Shown here piece by piece: positions 1 through 7,908 of a stretch of 64,000 nucleotides of DNA (its first letter is position 1; each line of letters starts with the position of its first letter). Source of the DNA: Gemmatimonadales bacterium. GTDB lineage: Bacteria; Gemmatimonadota; Gemmatimonadetes; Gemmatimonadales; GWC2-71-9. The position numbers and the translations under genes were made by a program. The DNA lies in assembly GCA_041390145.1 (NCBI GenBank), contig JAWKQM010000014.1:1-64000 (forward strand), read 5' to 3'. The notes beneath the pieces are model-generated. The model was not told the DNA's origin. It saw only the letters and a program-made list of their open reading frames with translations, and searched no databases.

Positions 1-2
1 CG

Positions 3-161
3 CAGATCACCCGGATCGACCTGGCCACCCACGGGGTCGTCCCCGGCCTGTCCGAAGCCGAATTCAAGAAGTTTGCGGAAGACACCAAGGTGAACTGCAT
101 CGTGTCCAAGGCGCTGGCCAGCGTGCCAATGACCCTGGCCGTGACCTTCGCGGGCGGCTGA
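3..161 (+). CDS. OsmC/Ohr family peroxiredoxin, C-terminal fragment
   Basis: Only the last 52 residues are present; the gene begins left of the window. The sequence reads into the motif NCIVSKALASVP (Cys codon at 96-98), which matches the second conserved cysteine segment of the OsmC/Ohr family, where it is usually a CPxSxAL-type motif. Family members reduce organic hydroperoxides in the cytosol using two cysteines. The first cysteine lies outside the window, so activity cannot be judged. The proline usually following the cysteine is isoleucine here. A strong hairpin follows directly, so this is probably the last gene of its transcript. Confidence 0.75.
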   Translation, partial: QITRIDLATHGVVPGLSEAEFKKFAEDTKVNCIVSKALASVPMTLAVTFAGG

Positions 162-177
162 ACCCGACGCACGACAT

Positions 178-205
178 GGGGGACGCCGAAACCTTTGCGT
201 CCCCC
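178..205 (+). terminator. Hairpin terminator after the OsmC gene
   Basis: A perfect 9-bp stem, GGGGGACGC paired with GCGTCCCCC, encloses a loop of about 10 nt and lies 16 nt after the stop codon. The sequence after it is only mildly T-rich. It separates the OsmC gene from the DUF305 gene. Confidence 0.7.
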
Positions 206-330
206 TTCCCGTTCTGGTCTGGAACGCGCGCCCCTGTCGGACTCCGTCCCTGCTGTTAGGTTACGGCGTTGCCGATTGGATCGCGGCCGTTCCACTGGCC
301 CGCGCAACTCCCACAACACCAATAGCTGGA

Positions 331-945
331 GTGAGTTCGGTGAGGTCTTCCTCTGTGCGCGTCCTCTGCTCGATTGTCCTCTGCTCGGCGTTTCTCGCCC
401 CGGCGCTGACGGCGCAGCAGGCGGATTCTGCCGGGAACCAGGGGTACACCGCCGGCGACACCAAGTTCATGACGGGGATGATTGGCCACCACGCGCAGGC
501 CGTCCTGATTTCCGGCTGGGCCCCGACCCATGACGCGAGCCCCTCGATCATCCGCCTCACGGAGCGGATCGTGGTCGGCCAGCAGGACGAAATTCAGCTC
601 ATGGAGACCTGGCTGCAGGACCGGGGCGAGCCGGTGCCCGATCCGAAGGCGCATGCGGGCATGGACCACTCCATGATGCACATGGCGGGGATGCTGAATC
701 AGGCGCAACTCGACTCCCTCGATGCCGCGCGCGGCCCCGAATTCGACCGGCTCTTCCTGACCTACATGATCCAGCACCACAAGGGCGCCATCGTCATGGT
801 CAACGAGCTCTTCGCGACCCCGGGAGCCGGCCAGGACGAGCCGACCTTCCGGCTGGCCTCGAACATTTACGCCGACCAGACCACCGAGATCGCCCGCATG
901 GAGAAGATGCTGGCGGCCCTCCCGGCCGAGGGCACCACTCCCTGA
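331..945 (+). CDS. Exported DUF305 family protein
   Basis: A 204-residue protein with an N-terminal signal peptide (hydrophobic stretch about residues 10-27, likely cleavage after an Ala-x-Ala-like site near TAQQA). The mature part carries the DUF305 hallmarks: MIGHHAQAV near residue 50 and MIQHHKGAIVM near residue 145, each with paired histidines after a methionine, within an all-helical fold. DUF305 proteins are ferritin-like and often found near copper or envelope-stress genes; their activity is not established. A Met/His-rich segment (HAGMDHSMMHMAGM) between the halves could bind metal, which is inference. Start is GTG 331; a second GTG lies 9 nt downstream. The next gene follows closely. 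Confidence 0.85.
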   Translation: MSSVRSSSVRVLCSIVLCSAFLAPALTAQQADSAGNQGYTAGDTKFMTGMIGHHAQAVLISGWAPTHDASPSIIRLTERIVVGQQDEIQLMETWLQDRGEPVPDPKAHAGMDHSMMHMAGMLNQAQLDSLDAARGPEFDRLFLTYMIQHHKGAIVMVNELFATPGAGQDEPTFRLASNIYADQTTEIARMEKMLAALPAEGTTP

Positions 946-1001
946 TGGGTCTCATCATACGCATGCGTGCTTCCATCTCCACCCTTCGACAGGAATCGTT
1001 C

Positions 1002-3023
1002 ATGAATCTCGTGCCTTCGATCACGCGCTCAGGGCGCCGTTCCGCGGCCCTGGCCCCGCTCATCCTTGCCCTCGGGGCGCTCACGGTGGGCGGCTGCTCC
1101 TCCTCGACCAGTTCGGCAGCCACCGCCCCGATGCCGGTGGCGCCCAAGATGCCGTCCGCCGACCCCCGTGTCGGCCTCAAGGCCGGCCAGTGGGATGCCG
1201 CCGAGGCCGCCTGGAACCTGCGGCTCGTGTCGACCACGCGGCCGTCCAAGGACTTCGAGGGCGTGACGAACTCCGACCTCTCGTTCACGGGGCAGTACGT
1301 GATCCAGGGCAATTACAACGGTTTCCAGGTCTGGGACGTCTCCAACCCGGCCAAGCCGTCCCTGAAGGTCGGGTTCCTCTGCCCCGCCTCGCAGAGCGAC
1401 GTGTCGGTGTACAAGAACCTCCTCTTCGTGTCGGGTGAGGGCACGTCCGGGCGCCTCGACTGCGGCACCCAGGGTGTGAAGGCGCCGGTCAGCCCCGACC
1501 GCCTCCGCGGCATCCGTATTTTCGACATCACCGACATCGCGACGCCGAAGTACATCGGCAACGTCCAGACCTGCCGTGGCTCGCACACGCACACCGTGCT
1601 GGCCGACCCGAACGACAAGGCCAACGTCTACATCTACGTCTCCGGCTCGGCGGGCGTCCGCCCGGCGGAGGAGCTGCCCGGCTGCTCCAACCTGGCGCCG
1701 GACGAGGATCCGAACTCCGCCCTCTTCCGCATCGAGGTCATCAAGGTGCCGCTCGCGCACCCGGAGCAGGCCGCCATCGTGAGCTCGCCACGCATCTTCA
1801 ACGACCTCGTCGCGCCGCCGGAGCACGGCGAGGCGCCGGAAGACGTCGCCGCCGCCGAGAAGGCCGCCGCGGCCTGGCGCGCCAAGGGCGGCTACACGGC
1901 GTTCATCTTCGGGATGGAGCGTCCGATTCCGTCGGGATACATCGACCCGATGCTCGACAGCATCGTCACCGCCCGCAAGGGCACCGGCAAGCCGACCGCC
2001 GCCGACAGCGCCGCGCTCCGCACCGCCCTGCCGGCCATCCTCGCGGCGCGGTTCGGCAACCCGGATGACAACAAGGGCGGCGTCCGCCCCGGGCCGACGC
2101 AGTGCCACGACATCACCGTCTATCCCGCCATCGGCCGGGCCGGCGGCGCCTGTGAAGGCTACGGCCTGCTGCTGGACATCACCGACCCGGTCCACCCGAA
2201 GCGGATCGGCGCCGTGGCCGACTCGAATTTCTCGTACTGGCATTCGGCCACGTTCAACAACGACGGCACCAAGATCCTCTTTTCCGACGAGTGGGGCGGC
2301 GGCGGCTCGCCGAAGTGCCGCATCACCGACCGGAAGGAGTGGGGCGCGGACGCCATCTTCACCCTCGCGAACGATGCCATGGCGTTCCGGAGCTACTACA
2401 AGCTGCCGGCGGCACAGACCGACAAGGAGAACTGCGTGGCCCACAACGGCTCGCTGATTCCCGTGCCTGGCCGCGACATCATGGTGCAGTCGTGGTACCA
2501 GGGAGGCATCTCGGTGTTCGACTGGACCGACGCCTCCAACCCGGTCGAGATCGCCTTCCACGACCGCGGCCCCATCGACTCGACCCGCATGGGTAGCGGC
2601 GGCTCCTGGTCGGTGTACTGGTACAACGGCTACATGTACAGCTCCGAAATCGGCCGCGGGCTCGACGTCTTCGACCTGACCGCCAGCGACCTGCTCTCCC
2701 AGAACGAGATCGACGCGGCCAAGCTCGTGAAGCTCGACTACTTCAACGCGCAGGGCCAGCCGAAGATCGTCTGGCCGGCCGAGATCGTCGTGGCCCAGGC
2801 CTACCTCGACCAGCTGGCCCGGTCGAACGGGCTCAACGCGAAGACGATCGACTCCGCGCGCAAGACGCTCGACAAGGCGTCGAAGGAAACCGGCGCGAAG
2901 CGGGCAGATACCCTTGGCAAGCTGGCCAAGCAGCTCGAGGCCGACGCCGCCACCGCGGGCGATCCCGCCAAGGTGAAGACGCTGGCCGCCGCGGTGGATG
3001 CGGTCGCCAACGCCGCGCGCTGA
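1002..3023 (+). CDS. Large LVIVD-repeat lipoprotein
   Basis: A 673-residue protein starting at ATG 1002, chosen because AGGAA lies 6 nt upstream and the product then begins with a lipoprotein signal ending LTVGGC (Cys32). An in-frame ATG at 945 would precede the signal with a charged extension. The body has repeats of the LVIVD type, seen as YVIQGNYNGFQVWDVSNPAK, GIRIFDITDIATPKYIG, GLLLDITDPVHPKRIG and GGISVFDWTDASNPVEI, which usually fold as a beta-propeller. HTHTV and YWHSATF are conserved-looking motifs within it. The last 90 residues are Ala/Lys-rich and probably helical. Function of the family is unknown; it probably sits at the outer membrane or periplasm. It follows the DUF305 gene by 56 nt and could be co-transcribed. 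Confidence 0.8.
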   Translation: MNLVPSITRSGRRSAALAPLILALGALTVGGCSSSTSSAATAPMPVAPKMPSADPRVGLKAGQWDAAEAAWNLRLVSTTRPSKDFEGVTNSDLSFTGQYVIQGNYNGFQVWDVSNPAKPSLKVGFLCPASQSDVSVYKNLLFVSGEGTSGRLDCGTQGVKAPVSPDRLRGIRIFDITDIATPKYIGNVQTCRGSHTHTVLADPNDKANVYIYVSGSAGVRPAEELPGCSNLAPDEDPNSALFRIEVIKVPLAHPEQAAIVSSPRIFNDLVAPPEHGEAPEDVAAAEKAAAAWRAKGGYTAFIFGMERPIPSGYIDPMLDSIVTARKGTGKPTAADSAALRTALPAILAARFGNPDDNKGGVRPGPTQCHDITVYPAIGRAGGACEGYGLLLDITDPVHPKRIGAVADSNFSYWHSATFNNDGTKILFSDEWGGGGSPKCRITDRKEWGADAIFTLANDAMAFRSYYKLPAAQTDKENCVAHNGSLIPVPGRDIMVQSWYQGGISVFDWTDASNPVEIAFHDRGPIDSTRMGSGGSWSVYWYNGYMYSSEIGRGLDVFDLTASDLLSQNEIDAAKLVKLDYFNAQGQPKIVWPAEIVVAQAYLDQLARSNGLNAKTIDSARKTLDKASKETGAKRADTLGKLAKQLEADAATAGDPAKVKTLAAAVDAVANAAR

Positions 3024-3054
3024 CGCGAGGCGCACGCACCGATCAACGCGTTCG

Positions 3055-3091
3055 GCATCAAGGTCCGGCCCGGTAGGCCGGGCCTTGATGC
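3055..3091. terminator. Long inverted repeat after the LVIVD gene
   Basis: GCATCAAGG and CCTTGATGC form the outer 9-bp arms, and CCGGCC/GGCCGG pair inside. There is no T-tract. It covers a possible upstream ATG (3088) of the next gene, supporting the later start at 3106. It may work as a transcriptional pause or as an RNA 3' end stabiliser. Confidence 0.55.
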
Positions 3092-3105
3092 GTTCCGGGA
3101 GGGAC

Positions 3106-3582
3106 ATGGAGCGGCATGCCGAGGTGATAGGCTCGTTCTACGCGGCGTTCCAGCGGCGCGACCATGCGGCGATGGGAGCCTGCTACGCGCCGGACGCCAC
3201 CTTCTCCGATCCGGTCTTCCCCCTGCTGCGGGGCGCGGAGGTCCGGGCGATGTGGCGGATGCTCTGTGAGCGCGGTACCGACCTCCGGATCGAGGCGGAC
3301 GGTATTCGCGCCGACGCCACCACCGGTGCCGCGCGGTGGGAAGCGTGGTATACCTTTTCGGCGACCGGCCGCCCCGTGCACAACGTCGTGCGGGCGTCGT
3401 TCGCCCTCCGCAACGGCCTCATCCAGCGGCACACCGACGCGTTCGACCTCTATCGGTGGGCACGGCAGGCCCTGGGCATGAAGGGGCTGCTGCTCGGGTG
3501 GGCACCCCCAGTGCAGCGCGCCATCCGCGCCCAGGCGGCACGCGCGCTCGAGACCTTCACGATTCGACACGGGCTGGGATGA
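3106..3582 (+). CDS. NTF2-like (SnoaL-type) domain protein
   Basis: A 158-residue soluble protein. Start ATG 3106 has GGGAGG immediately upstream; the earlier ATG at 3088 lies inside a hairpin. The first 120 residues match the SnoaL/NTF2-like cone fold: VIGSFYAAFQRRDHAAMGAC, then YAPDATFSDPVFP and a late HTDAFDLYRW. The fold is used for isomerases, cyclases and hydrolases acting on small polyketide- or steroid-like molecules, and for many proteins of unknown role. No catalytic assignment is possible from sequence alone. The C-terminal 30 residues resemble those of many SnoaL proteins of soil bacteria. Confidence 0.75.
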   Translation: MERHAEVIGSFYAAFQRRDHAAMGACYAPDATFSDPVFPLLRGAEVRAMWRMLCERGTDLRIEADGIRADATTGAARWEAWYTFSATGRPVHNVVRASFALRNGLIQRHTDAFDLYRWARQALGMKGLLLGWAPPVQRAIRAQAARALETFTIRHGLG

Positions 3583-3606
3583 CCTGATCCAAGCGGGGGG
3601 ATCACC

Positions 3607-3789
3607 ATGCAGGGGTGCCTGACGGCGTTGGGGCTGCTATGCCTGGCCATTGGCCTGGCTTCCATCTATGTCCTGGTCCTGATCAAGGGCACCAGCGACG
3701 GCCCGGGCGCGCTCTTCTTCTACATCGGGGCCGCCGGTGGGCTCTGGATGGCGTGGCTGTTCCTGGTCTCCTCCCGCTCGAAGAAGTAG
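3607..3789 (+). CDS. Small membrane protein, unknown
   Basis: A 60-residue protein with two predicted membrane helices (about residues 5-27 and 35-54) and a basic C-terminus (SRSKK), which suggests a cytoplasmic tail. GGGGGAT precedes ATG 3607, and codon use matches the neighbours. It sits between the NTF2-like and hotdog genes with gaps of 24 and 17 nt, so it is probably co-transcribed. I do not recognise the family. Confidence 0.6.
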   Translation: MQGCLTALGLLCLAIGLASIYVLVLIKGTSDGPGALFFYIGAAGGLWMAWLFLVSSRSKK

Positions 3790-3806
3790 CCAGGCGGAGC
3801 GGATCG

Positions 3807-4286
3807 ATGCCCGAGTCCTGGCGCTCCCGACTCCTCCGGTGCCGGTTCAACTGGTTTCCCGCCTTCCGGGGCACGGGCGCCCGAGTCACCTACATCGCCG
3901 ACGACGGGTATGAGGTCCGGGTCCGGTTGCCACTCTCCTGGCGGACCCGCAACTATGTCGGCACCATCTTCGGTGGCAGCCTCTACGGTGCCGTCGACCC
4001 GTTCTACATGGTGATGCTGATCCGGCTGCTGGGGCCCGAATACATCGTGTGGGACCAGGCGGCCACGATCAGGTTTCTGCGGCCGGGGCGTTCGACACTG
4101 CACGCCACATTCCGCCTCGACCCCGAGACGGTGGCATCGATCGCGACCGAGGCCCGCGCGGCCGGTCCGATTACGCGCGAATTCGAGGTCGAGCTGCTGG
4201 ATGCGGAAGGTCAGGTGTGCTGTGCGTGCACCAAGACGGTGTATGTGCGCTGGATGGGTCCTGAGGCGGGAGCGCGAACTCCCTAG
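3807..4286 (+). CDS. DUF4442 hotdog-fold protein (thioesterase-like)
   Basis: A 159-residue protein. The segment RNYVGTIFGGSLYGAVDPFYM around residues 49-69 is the hallmark hotdog helix region of DUF4442 proteins, relatives of the PaaI/YbgC acyl-CoA thioesterases. IVWDQAATIRFLRPGRSTL follows in the second strand set. A thioesterase role is plausible but the substrate is unknown. The start ATG 3807 was chosen because the longer frame overlaps the preceding gene. Its stop overlaps the stop of the convergent gene at 4283 inside a CTAG. Confidence 0.75.
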   Translation: MPESWRSRLLRCRFNWFPAFRGTGARVTYIADDGYEVRVRLPLSWRTRNYVGTIFGGSLYGAVDPFYMVMLIRLLGPEYIVWDQAATIRFLRPGRSTLHATFRLDPETVASIATEARAAGPITREFEVELLDAEGQVCCACTKTVYVRWMGPEAGARTP

Positions 4287-4606
4287 GGCGCCGGGGGAGA
4301 AGCCACGGGCTCGGCGGCGGAGGACTTGGGCTGGGTAGCGGCGGACGCCGAGGCGGAGAATACAGGCAGCACGGCGCGGGCGGCGAGCTTGAGGGTGAAC
4401 GCCGCCGCGGGCACGCCGAGCCCGGCGCCAAGCAGGAGGAGGTTGGCTGCGAGAACCCGGCTGGTCCAGCGGTTGACGATTTCCCGGTTCCGCGTCTGCA
4501 TCACCACGGCGACCGCCGCGAGATCGATGAGCACCAGCCCGGCGGCGCAGGTCCAGAATACCTCTGCACTGACCTGGTCGAGCCACAACACGGTCGTTTC
4601 GAGCAT
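4283..4606 (-). CDS. Small two-helix membrane protein, unknown
   Basis: A 107-residue protein with two hydrophobic segments (about residues 15-35 and 50-75) and an Ala/Pro/Ser-rich tail from residue 85 on. The charged linker QTRNREIVNRWTSR joins the helices. I do not recognise the family. It is transcribed divergently from the M13 peptidase, and the promoter region between them carries a palindrome at 4638-4648. Confidence 0.55.
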   Translation of the reverse strand: MLETTVLWLDQVSAEVFWTCAAGLVLIDLAAVAVVMQTRNREIVNRWTSRVLAANLLLLGAGLGVPAAAFTLKLAARAVLPVFSASASAATQPKSSAAEPVASPPAP

Positions 4607-4637
4607 CGAGGACCTCGAGGCGCGGGGCGAAACAGCG

Positions 4638-4648
4638 ACAATTATTGT
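4638..4648. promoter_or_regulatory. AT-rich palindrome between divergent genes
   Basis: ACAATTATTGT is a perfect 11-bp odd palindrome (arms ACAAT/ATTGT) within an unusually AT-rich patch, 32 nt upstream of the start of the minus-strand gene. Its position and symmetry suggest a dimeric repressor site. No cognate regulator gene is adjacent. Confidence 0.35.
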
Positions 4649-4824
4649 AGTGTGTCTCCCTAGTTACGCCAGAATCACCGGTTTGTCCAGAGCCAACATG
4701 AAACGGCCCTCGGGAACGGGGCACAGACGCAGGCATCGCTAAGTTCCCTCCAGGCAACTTCTGGCCGGCTCACCCTGGCGCCTCCCCAGGCGCCTTCATG
4801 GATTTTCTTGCGAGGTGCTCTCCG

Positions 4825-6897
4825 ATGCGCAACGCTTTTGGTCTCACCGCACTGCTGACCCTGCTGGGCGTCGCCACGGCCACCGCGATCCCTCCCTTAC
4901 TGGCAGCACAGCAGGAGGCGCTGGTCGCCGGCCTCGACACCGCCGGCATGGATCGCTCCGTCAAGCCCGGCGACAACTTCTATGAGTACGCCAACGGCAC
5001 CTGGCTCAAGGACACCCCGATCCCGGCGGACCGCAGCTCCTACGGGTCCTTTGGGATTCTGGCCGCACAGATCGACGAGCGGGTGGCCGCCCTGATCCAG
5101 GAGACCGCAAAGACGAAGGCCCCGATGGGGTCGGAAGCCCAGATGGTCGGGGACTACTACGCGAGCTTTATGGATGTGGCGGCCATCGAGGCCGCGGGCC
5201 TGACGCCACTCCGCCCGACCCTCGACTCGATTGCCGCGATCGGCAACCGGACACAGCTGGCGTACTTCCTCGGCACGACGCTCCGTGCCGACATGGACGC
5301 CATGAACGCGACGAATCTCTACACCGGCAATCTCTTCGGGCTCTGGGTGGCCCAGGACCTCGACGATCCGACCCAATACACGCCCTTCCTCCTGCAGGGC
5401 GGCCTCGGGATGCCGGATCGGAGCTACTACCTCGACCCCTCCACGGGCATGGCCGCCATCCGGACGAAGTACCAGGAGTACATTGCCACGATCCTGAACC
5501 TCGCCGGAATGTCCGGCGCCGATGCCAAGGCCGCCGCGATCATGCAGCTCGAAACCCAGATGGCCGAGGCCCACTGGACCCGTGAGGCCACCGGGGACTT
5601 CGCCAAGGGAAACAACCACTGGACCCGGAAGGAATTCCGTACCAAGGCGCCGGGCCTCGACTGGGAGATCTACTTCGCGGCGGCGGGGCTCTCGAAGCCG
5701 GCGGTCTTTGACGTCTGGCAGCCGAGCGCCTTCACCGGACTCTCGGCCCTGACGAAGAGCGTGCCGCTCGATACCTGGAAGGACTACCTGACCTACCACG
5801 CGATCCAGGCCCGCACCGCGGTGCTGCCTGCCGCCTTTGACCAGGCGTCCTTCGCGTTCTTCGGCACGGTGCTGAGCGGTGCACAGGTCCAGCGGGACCG
5901 CTGGAAGCGCGCCGTGGGCGCGACGAATGGTGCCCTCGGGTTCGCGGTTGGCAAGCTCTACACCGAGCGCTACTTCTCGCCGGAGGAAAAGGCCCGCGCG
6001 GAGGCGATGGTGGCCAACATCATCGCGGCGTTCGGCGAGCGCATCGACCACCTCGACTGGATGGCGCCAAGCACCAAGAAGGAGGCCCATGCGAAGCTCG
6101 CCGTGCTGAAGGTTGGCGTCGGGTATCCCGACGTCTGGCCCACCTACACCGGCCTTCAGGTGATTCCGGGCGACGCCTACGGCAACATGGAGCGCGCCGG
6201 GGTGTACCACCTGCACGCCCGCCTCAAGATGCTTGGCCAGCCGGTAGACCGGGGCGAGTGGGTCATGACGCCGCAGACGGTCAATGCGGTCAATATGCCA
6301 GCCATGAACGCCATGAACTTCCCCGCGGCCATCCTGGAGCCGCCGTTCTTCGACCCGAGCCGCGCCGCGATCATGGACTACGGCGCCATGGGTACGGTCA
6401 TCGGCCACGAAATCAGCCACAGCTTCGACAACCTCGGCGCGCTCTTCGATGCGACGGGTCGGCTGCACAACTGGTGGACGCCGCAAGACCTGCAGCACTT
6501 CGAGGCCTCCGCCGCGCAACTGGTGGCCCAATACGACGCCTACCGACCGTTCCCCGACCTGGCCATCAACGGCAAGCAGACGCTCAGTGAGAACATCGCC
6601 GACCTGGCCGGCATCGCCGCGGCCTACGACGCCTACCGCCTGTCGCTCGGGGGTGCCGAGGCGCCGGTGGTCGACGGATTCTCCGGCGACCAGCAGTTCT
6701 TCCTGAGCTTCGGCCAGATCTGGCGGACCAAGTATCGCGAGCCGGCGCTGCGGCAGCGGGTCCTGACCGACGGCCACTCGCCGGGTGAGTACCGCGCATT
6801 CACCGTCCGAAACGTCGACGCCTGGTATCCCGCGTTCGACGTGGAGCCGGGCGAGGCGCTCTACCTCGCGCCGGCCAACCGGGTGCGGATCTGGTGA
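4825..6897 (+). CDS. M13 family metallopeptidase (neprilysin/PepO type), exported
   Basis: A 690-residue zinc endopeptidase with a signal peptide ending around ALLAAQ (residues 20-24). ATG 4825 is preferred over the in-frame ATG 4798 because it places the signal at the very N-terminus. Zinc site: HEISH at about residues 528-532 with catalytic Glu529, and the third ligand in ENIAD (Glu589). NAVNMPAMNAMNFPAAILEPPFF is the usual NAxY-like substrate-binding strand region, and the MDRSVKPGDNFYEYANG start is typical of secreted bacterial M13 enzymes. These enzymes cut short peptides in the periplasm or outside the cell. The C-terminus ends RIW, where many members have CxxW. Full length for the family. 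Confidence 0.95.
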   Translation: MRNAFGLTALLTLLGVATATAIPPLLAAQQEALVAGLDTAGMDRSVKPGDNFYEYANGTWLKDTPIPADRSSYGSFGILAAQIDERVAALIQETAKTKAPMGSEAQMVGDYYASFMDVAAIEAAGLTPLRPTLDSIAAIGNRTQLAYFLGTTLRADMDAMNATNLYTGNLFGLWVAQDLDDPTQYTPFLLQGGLGMPDRSYYLDPSTGMAAIRTKYQEYIATILNLAGMSGADAKAAAIMQLETQMAEAHWTREATGDFAKGNNHWTRKEFRTKAPGLDWEIYFAAAGLSKPAVFDVWQPSAFTGLSALTKSVPLDTWKDYLTYHAIQARTAVLPAAFDQASFAFFGTVLSGAQVQRDRWKRAVGATNGALGFAVGKLYTERYFSPEEKARAEAMVANIIAAFGERIDHLDWMAPSTKKEAHAKLAVLKVGVGYPDVWPTYTGLQVIPGDAYGNMERAGVYHLHARLKMLGQPVDRGEWVMTPQTVNAVNMPAMNAMNFPAAILEPPFFDPSRAAIMDYGAMGTVIGHEISHSFDNLGALFDATGRLHNWWTPQDLQHFEASAAQLVAQYDAYRPFPDLAINGKQTLSENIADLAGIAAAYDAYRLSLGGAEAPVVDGFSGDQQFFLSFGQIWRTKYREPALRQRVLTDGHSPGEYRAFTVRNVDAWYPAFDVEPGEALYLAPANRVRIW

Positions 6898-7021
6898 GGG
6901 CGGAGGCGCCGCACGGCCGCGAACCGGCGGGCCGTCTCCGGTGTATACAGGAAAGCCATCGTGCCATGCGCACGTCGGCATTCCGCCCGTTCCGTCAACT
7001 CTCACGACCAGGGATCGACCA

Positions 7022-7870
7022 ATGTCTGCTCCGAAGAGAATTCTGATCACCGGCGTCACCGGCCAGCAGGGCGGCGCCGTCGCCGCCGCCCTCGCCGGCG
7101 GCGACTTCCAGTTGCAGGGCATGACCCGCAAGCCCGACAGCCCCGCCGCGCAGGCCTTGAAGGCGAAAGGCGTCACGATCGTCCAGGGCGACCTCGACGA
7201 CGCCGCGTCGCTGACGAAGGCGCTGGCGGGGGCGTGGGGGGTATTTGCGGTGCAGAACACGTGGGAAGCGGGGGTGGAGAAGGAAGAGGAGCAGGGGAAG
7301 CGGGTCGCCACCCTGGCCCGGGAGGCTGGCGTCCGGCACTTTGTGTACAGTTCCGTCGGATCGGCCCACCGCGCCACCGGCATCCCGCATTTCGACAACA
7401 AGTGGCGGGTCGAGGAGACGGTGCGCGCGCTCGGGTTCCCGAGTCACGTGATCCTCCGGCCGGTCTTCTTCATGGAGAACATGGTCAGCCCCTGGTTCCT
7501 GAACGGCGACACGATCTACTCCGCGCTCAAGCCGGACACGGTCCTCCAGATGATCGCGGTGAAGGACATCGGGTTCTTCGGTGGCCGCGCCTTCACCGAC
7601 GCCGCGCGTCTCAGCGGCCGCGCCATCGACATCGCCGGTGACGCGCTGACCATGACCCAGGCGGCGGCACAACTCGGCGCCGGCCTCGGGCGCGCCATCA
7701 ACTACGTGCAGATTCCGATCGCCGAGGTCCGGAAGAACAGCGAAGATTTCGCGCTGATGCTGGAGTGGTTCGAGCGGGTCGGGTACGAGGCAGACATTCC
7801 GGCGCTGGAAAAGGAGTTCGGATTCACGCCGCTCACCTTCGCCGCGTGGGCAAAGACGCAACGCAAGTAG
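7022..7870 (+). CDS. NmrA-like NAD(P)-binding protein
   Basis: A 282-residue protein of the NmrA/HSCARG group of atypical short-chain dehydrogenases. A Rossmann start RILITGVTGQQGG (residues 5-17) gives the GxxGxxG dinucleotide loop; FVYSSVGSAH (about 107-116) and HFDNKWRVEETV (about 121-132) match the family, where the Tyr of the SDR active site is typically lost. Members sense the NADP(H) state or reduce quinones. Start ATG 7022 follows a weak ribosome site; the frame upstream is a shadow of the peptidase end. It is followed 38 nt later by the enolase-superfamily gene. Confidence 0.88.
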   Translation: MSAPKRILITGVTGQQGGAVAAALAGGDFQLQGMTRKPDSPAAQALKAKGVTIVQGDLDDAASLTKALAGAWGVFAVQNTWEAGVEKEEEQGKRVATLAREAGVRHFVYSSVGSAHRATGIPHFDNKWRVEETVRALGFPSHVILRPVFFMENMVSPWFLNGDTIYSALKPDTVLQMIAVKDIGFFGGRAFTDAARLSGRAIDIAGDALTMTQAAAQLGAGLGRAINYVQIPIAEVRKNSEDFALMLEWFERVGYEADIPALEKEFGFTPLTFAAWAKTQRK

Positions 7871-7908
7871 CTCATGACCTGCACCTCCACTCCACTGACC
7901 CCGGCGGC

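Noticed and set aside
1029..3107. Long open frame antisense to the LVIVD gene (692 codons)
   Set aside because: It mirrors the plus-strand gene, has an Arg/Val/Gly-rich shadow composition, no ribosome site, and no protein motif. The plus-strand frame has a signal peptide and clear LVIVD repeats.
4776..4797. GGCGCC repeats before the M13 gene as a terminator
   Set aside because: The two GGCGCC copies can pair, but there is no T-tract and the site is right before a start codon. It is likely chance in GC-rich DNA.
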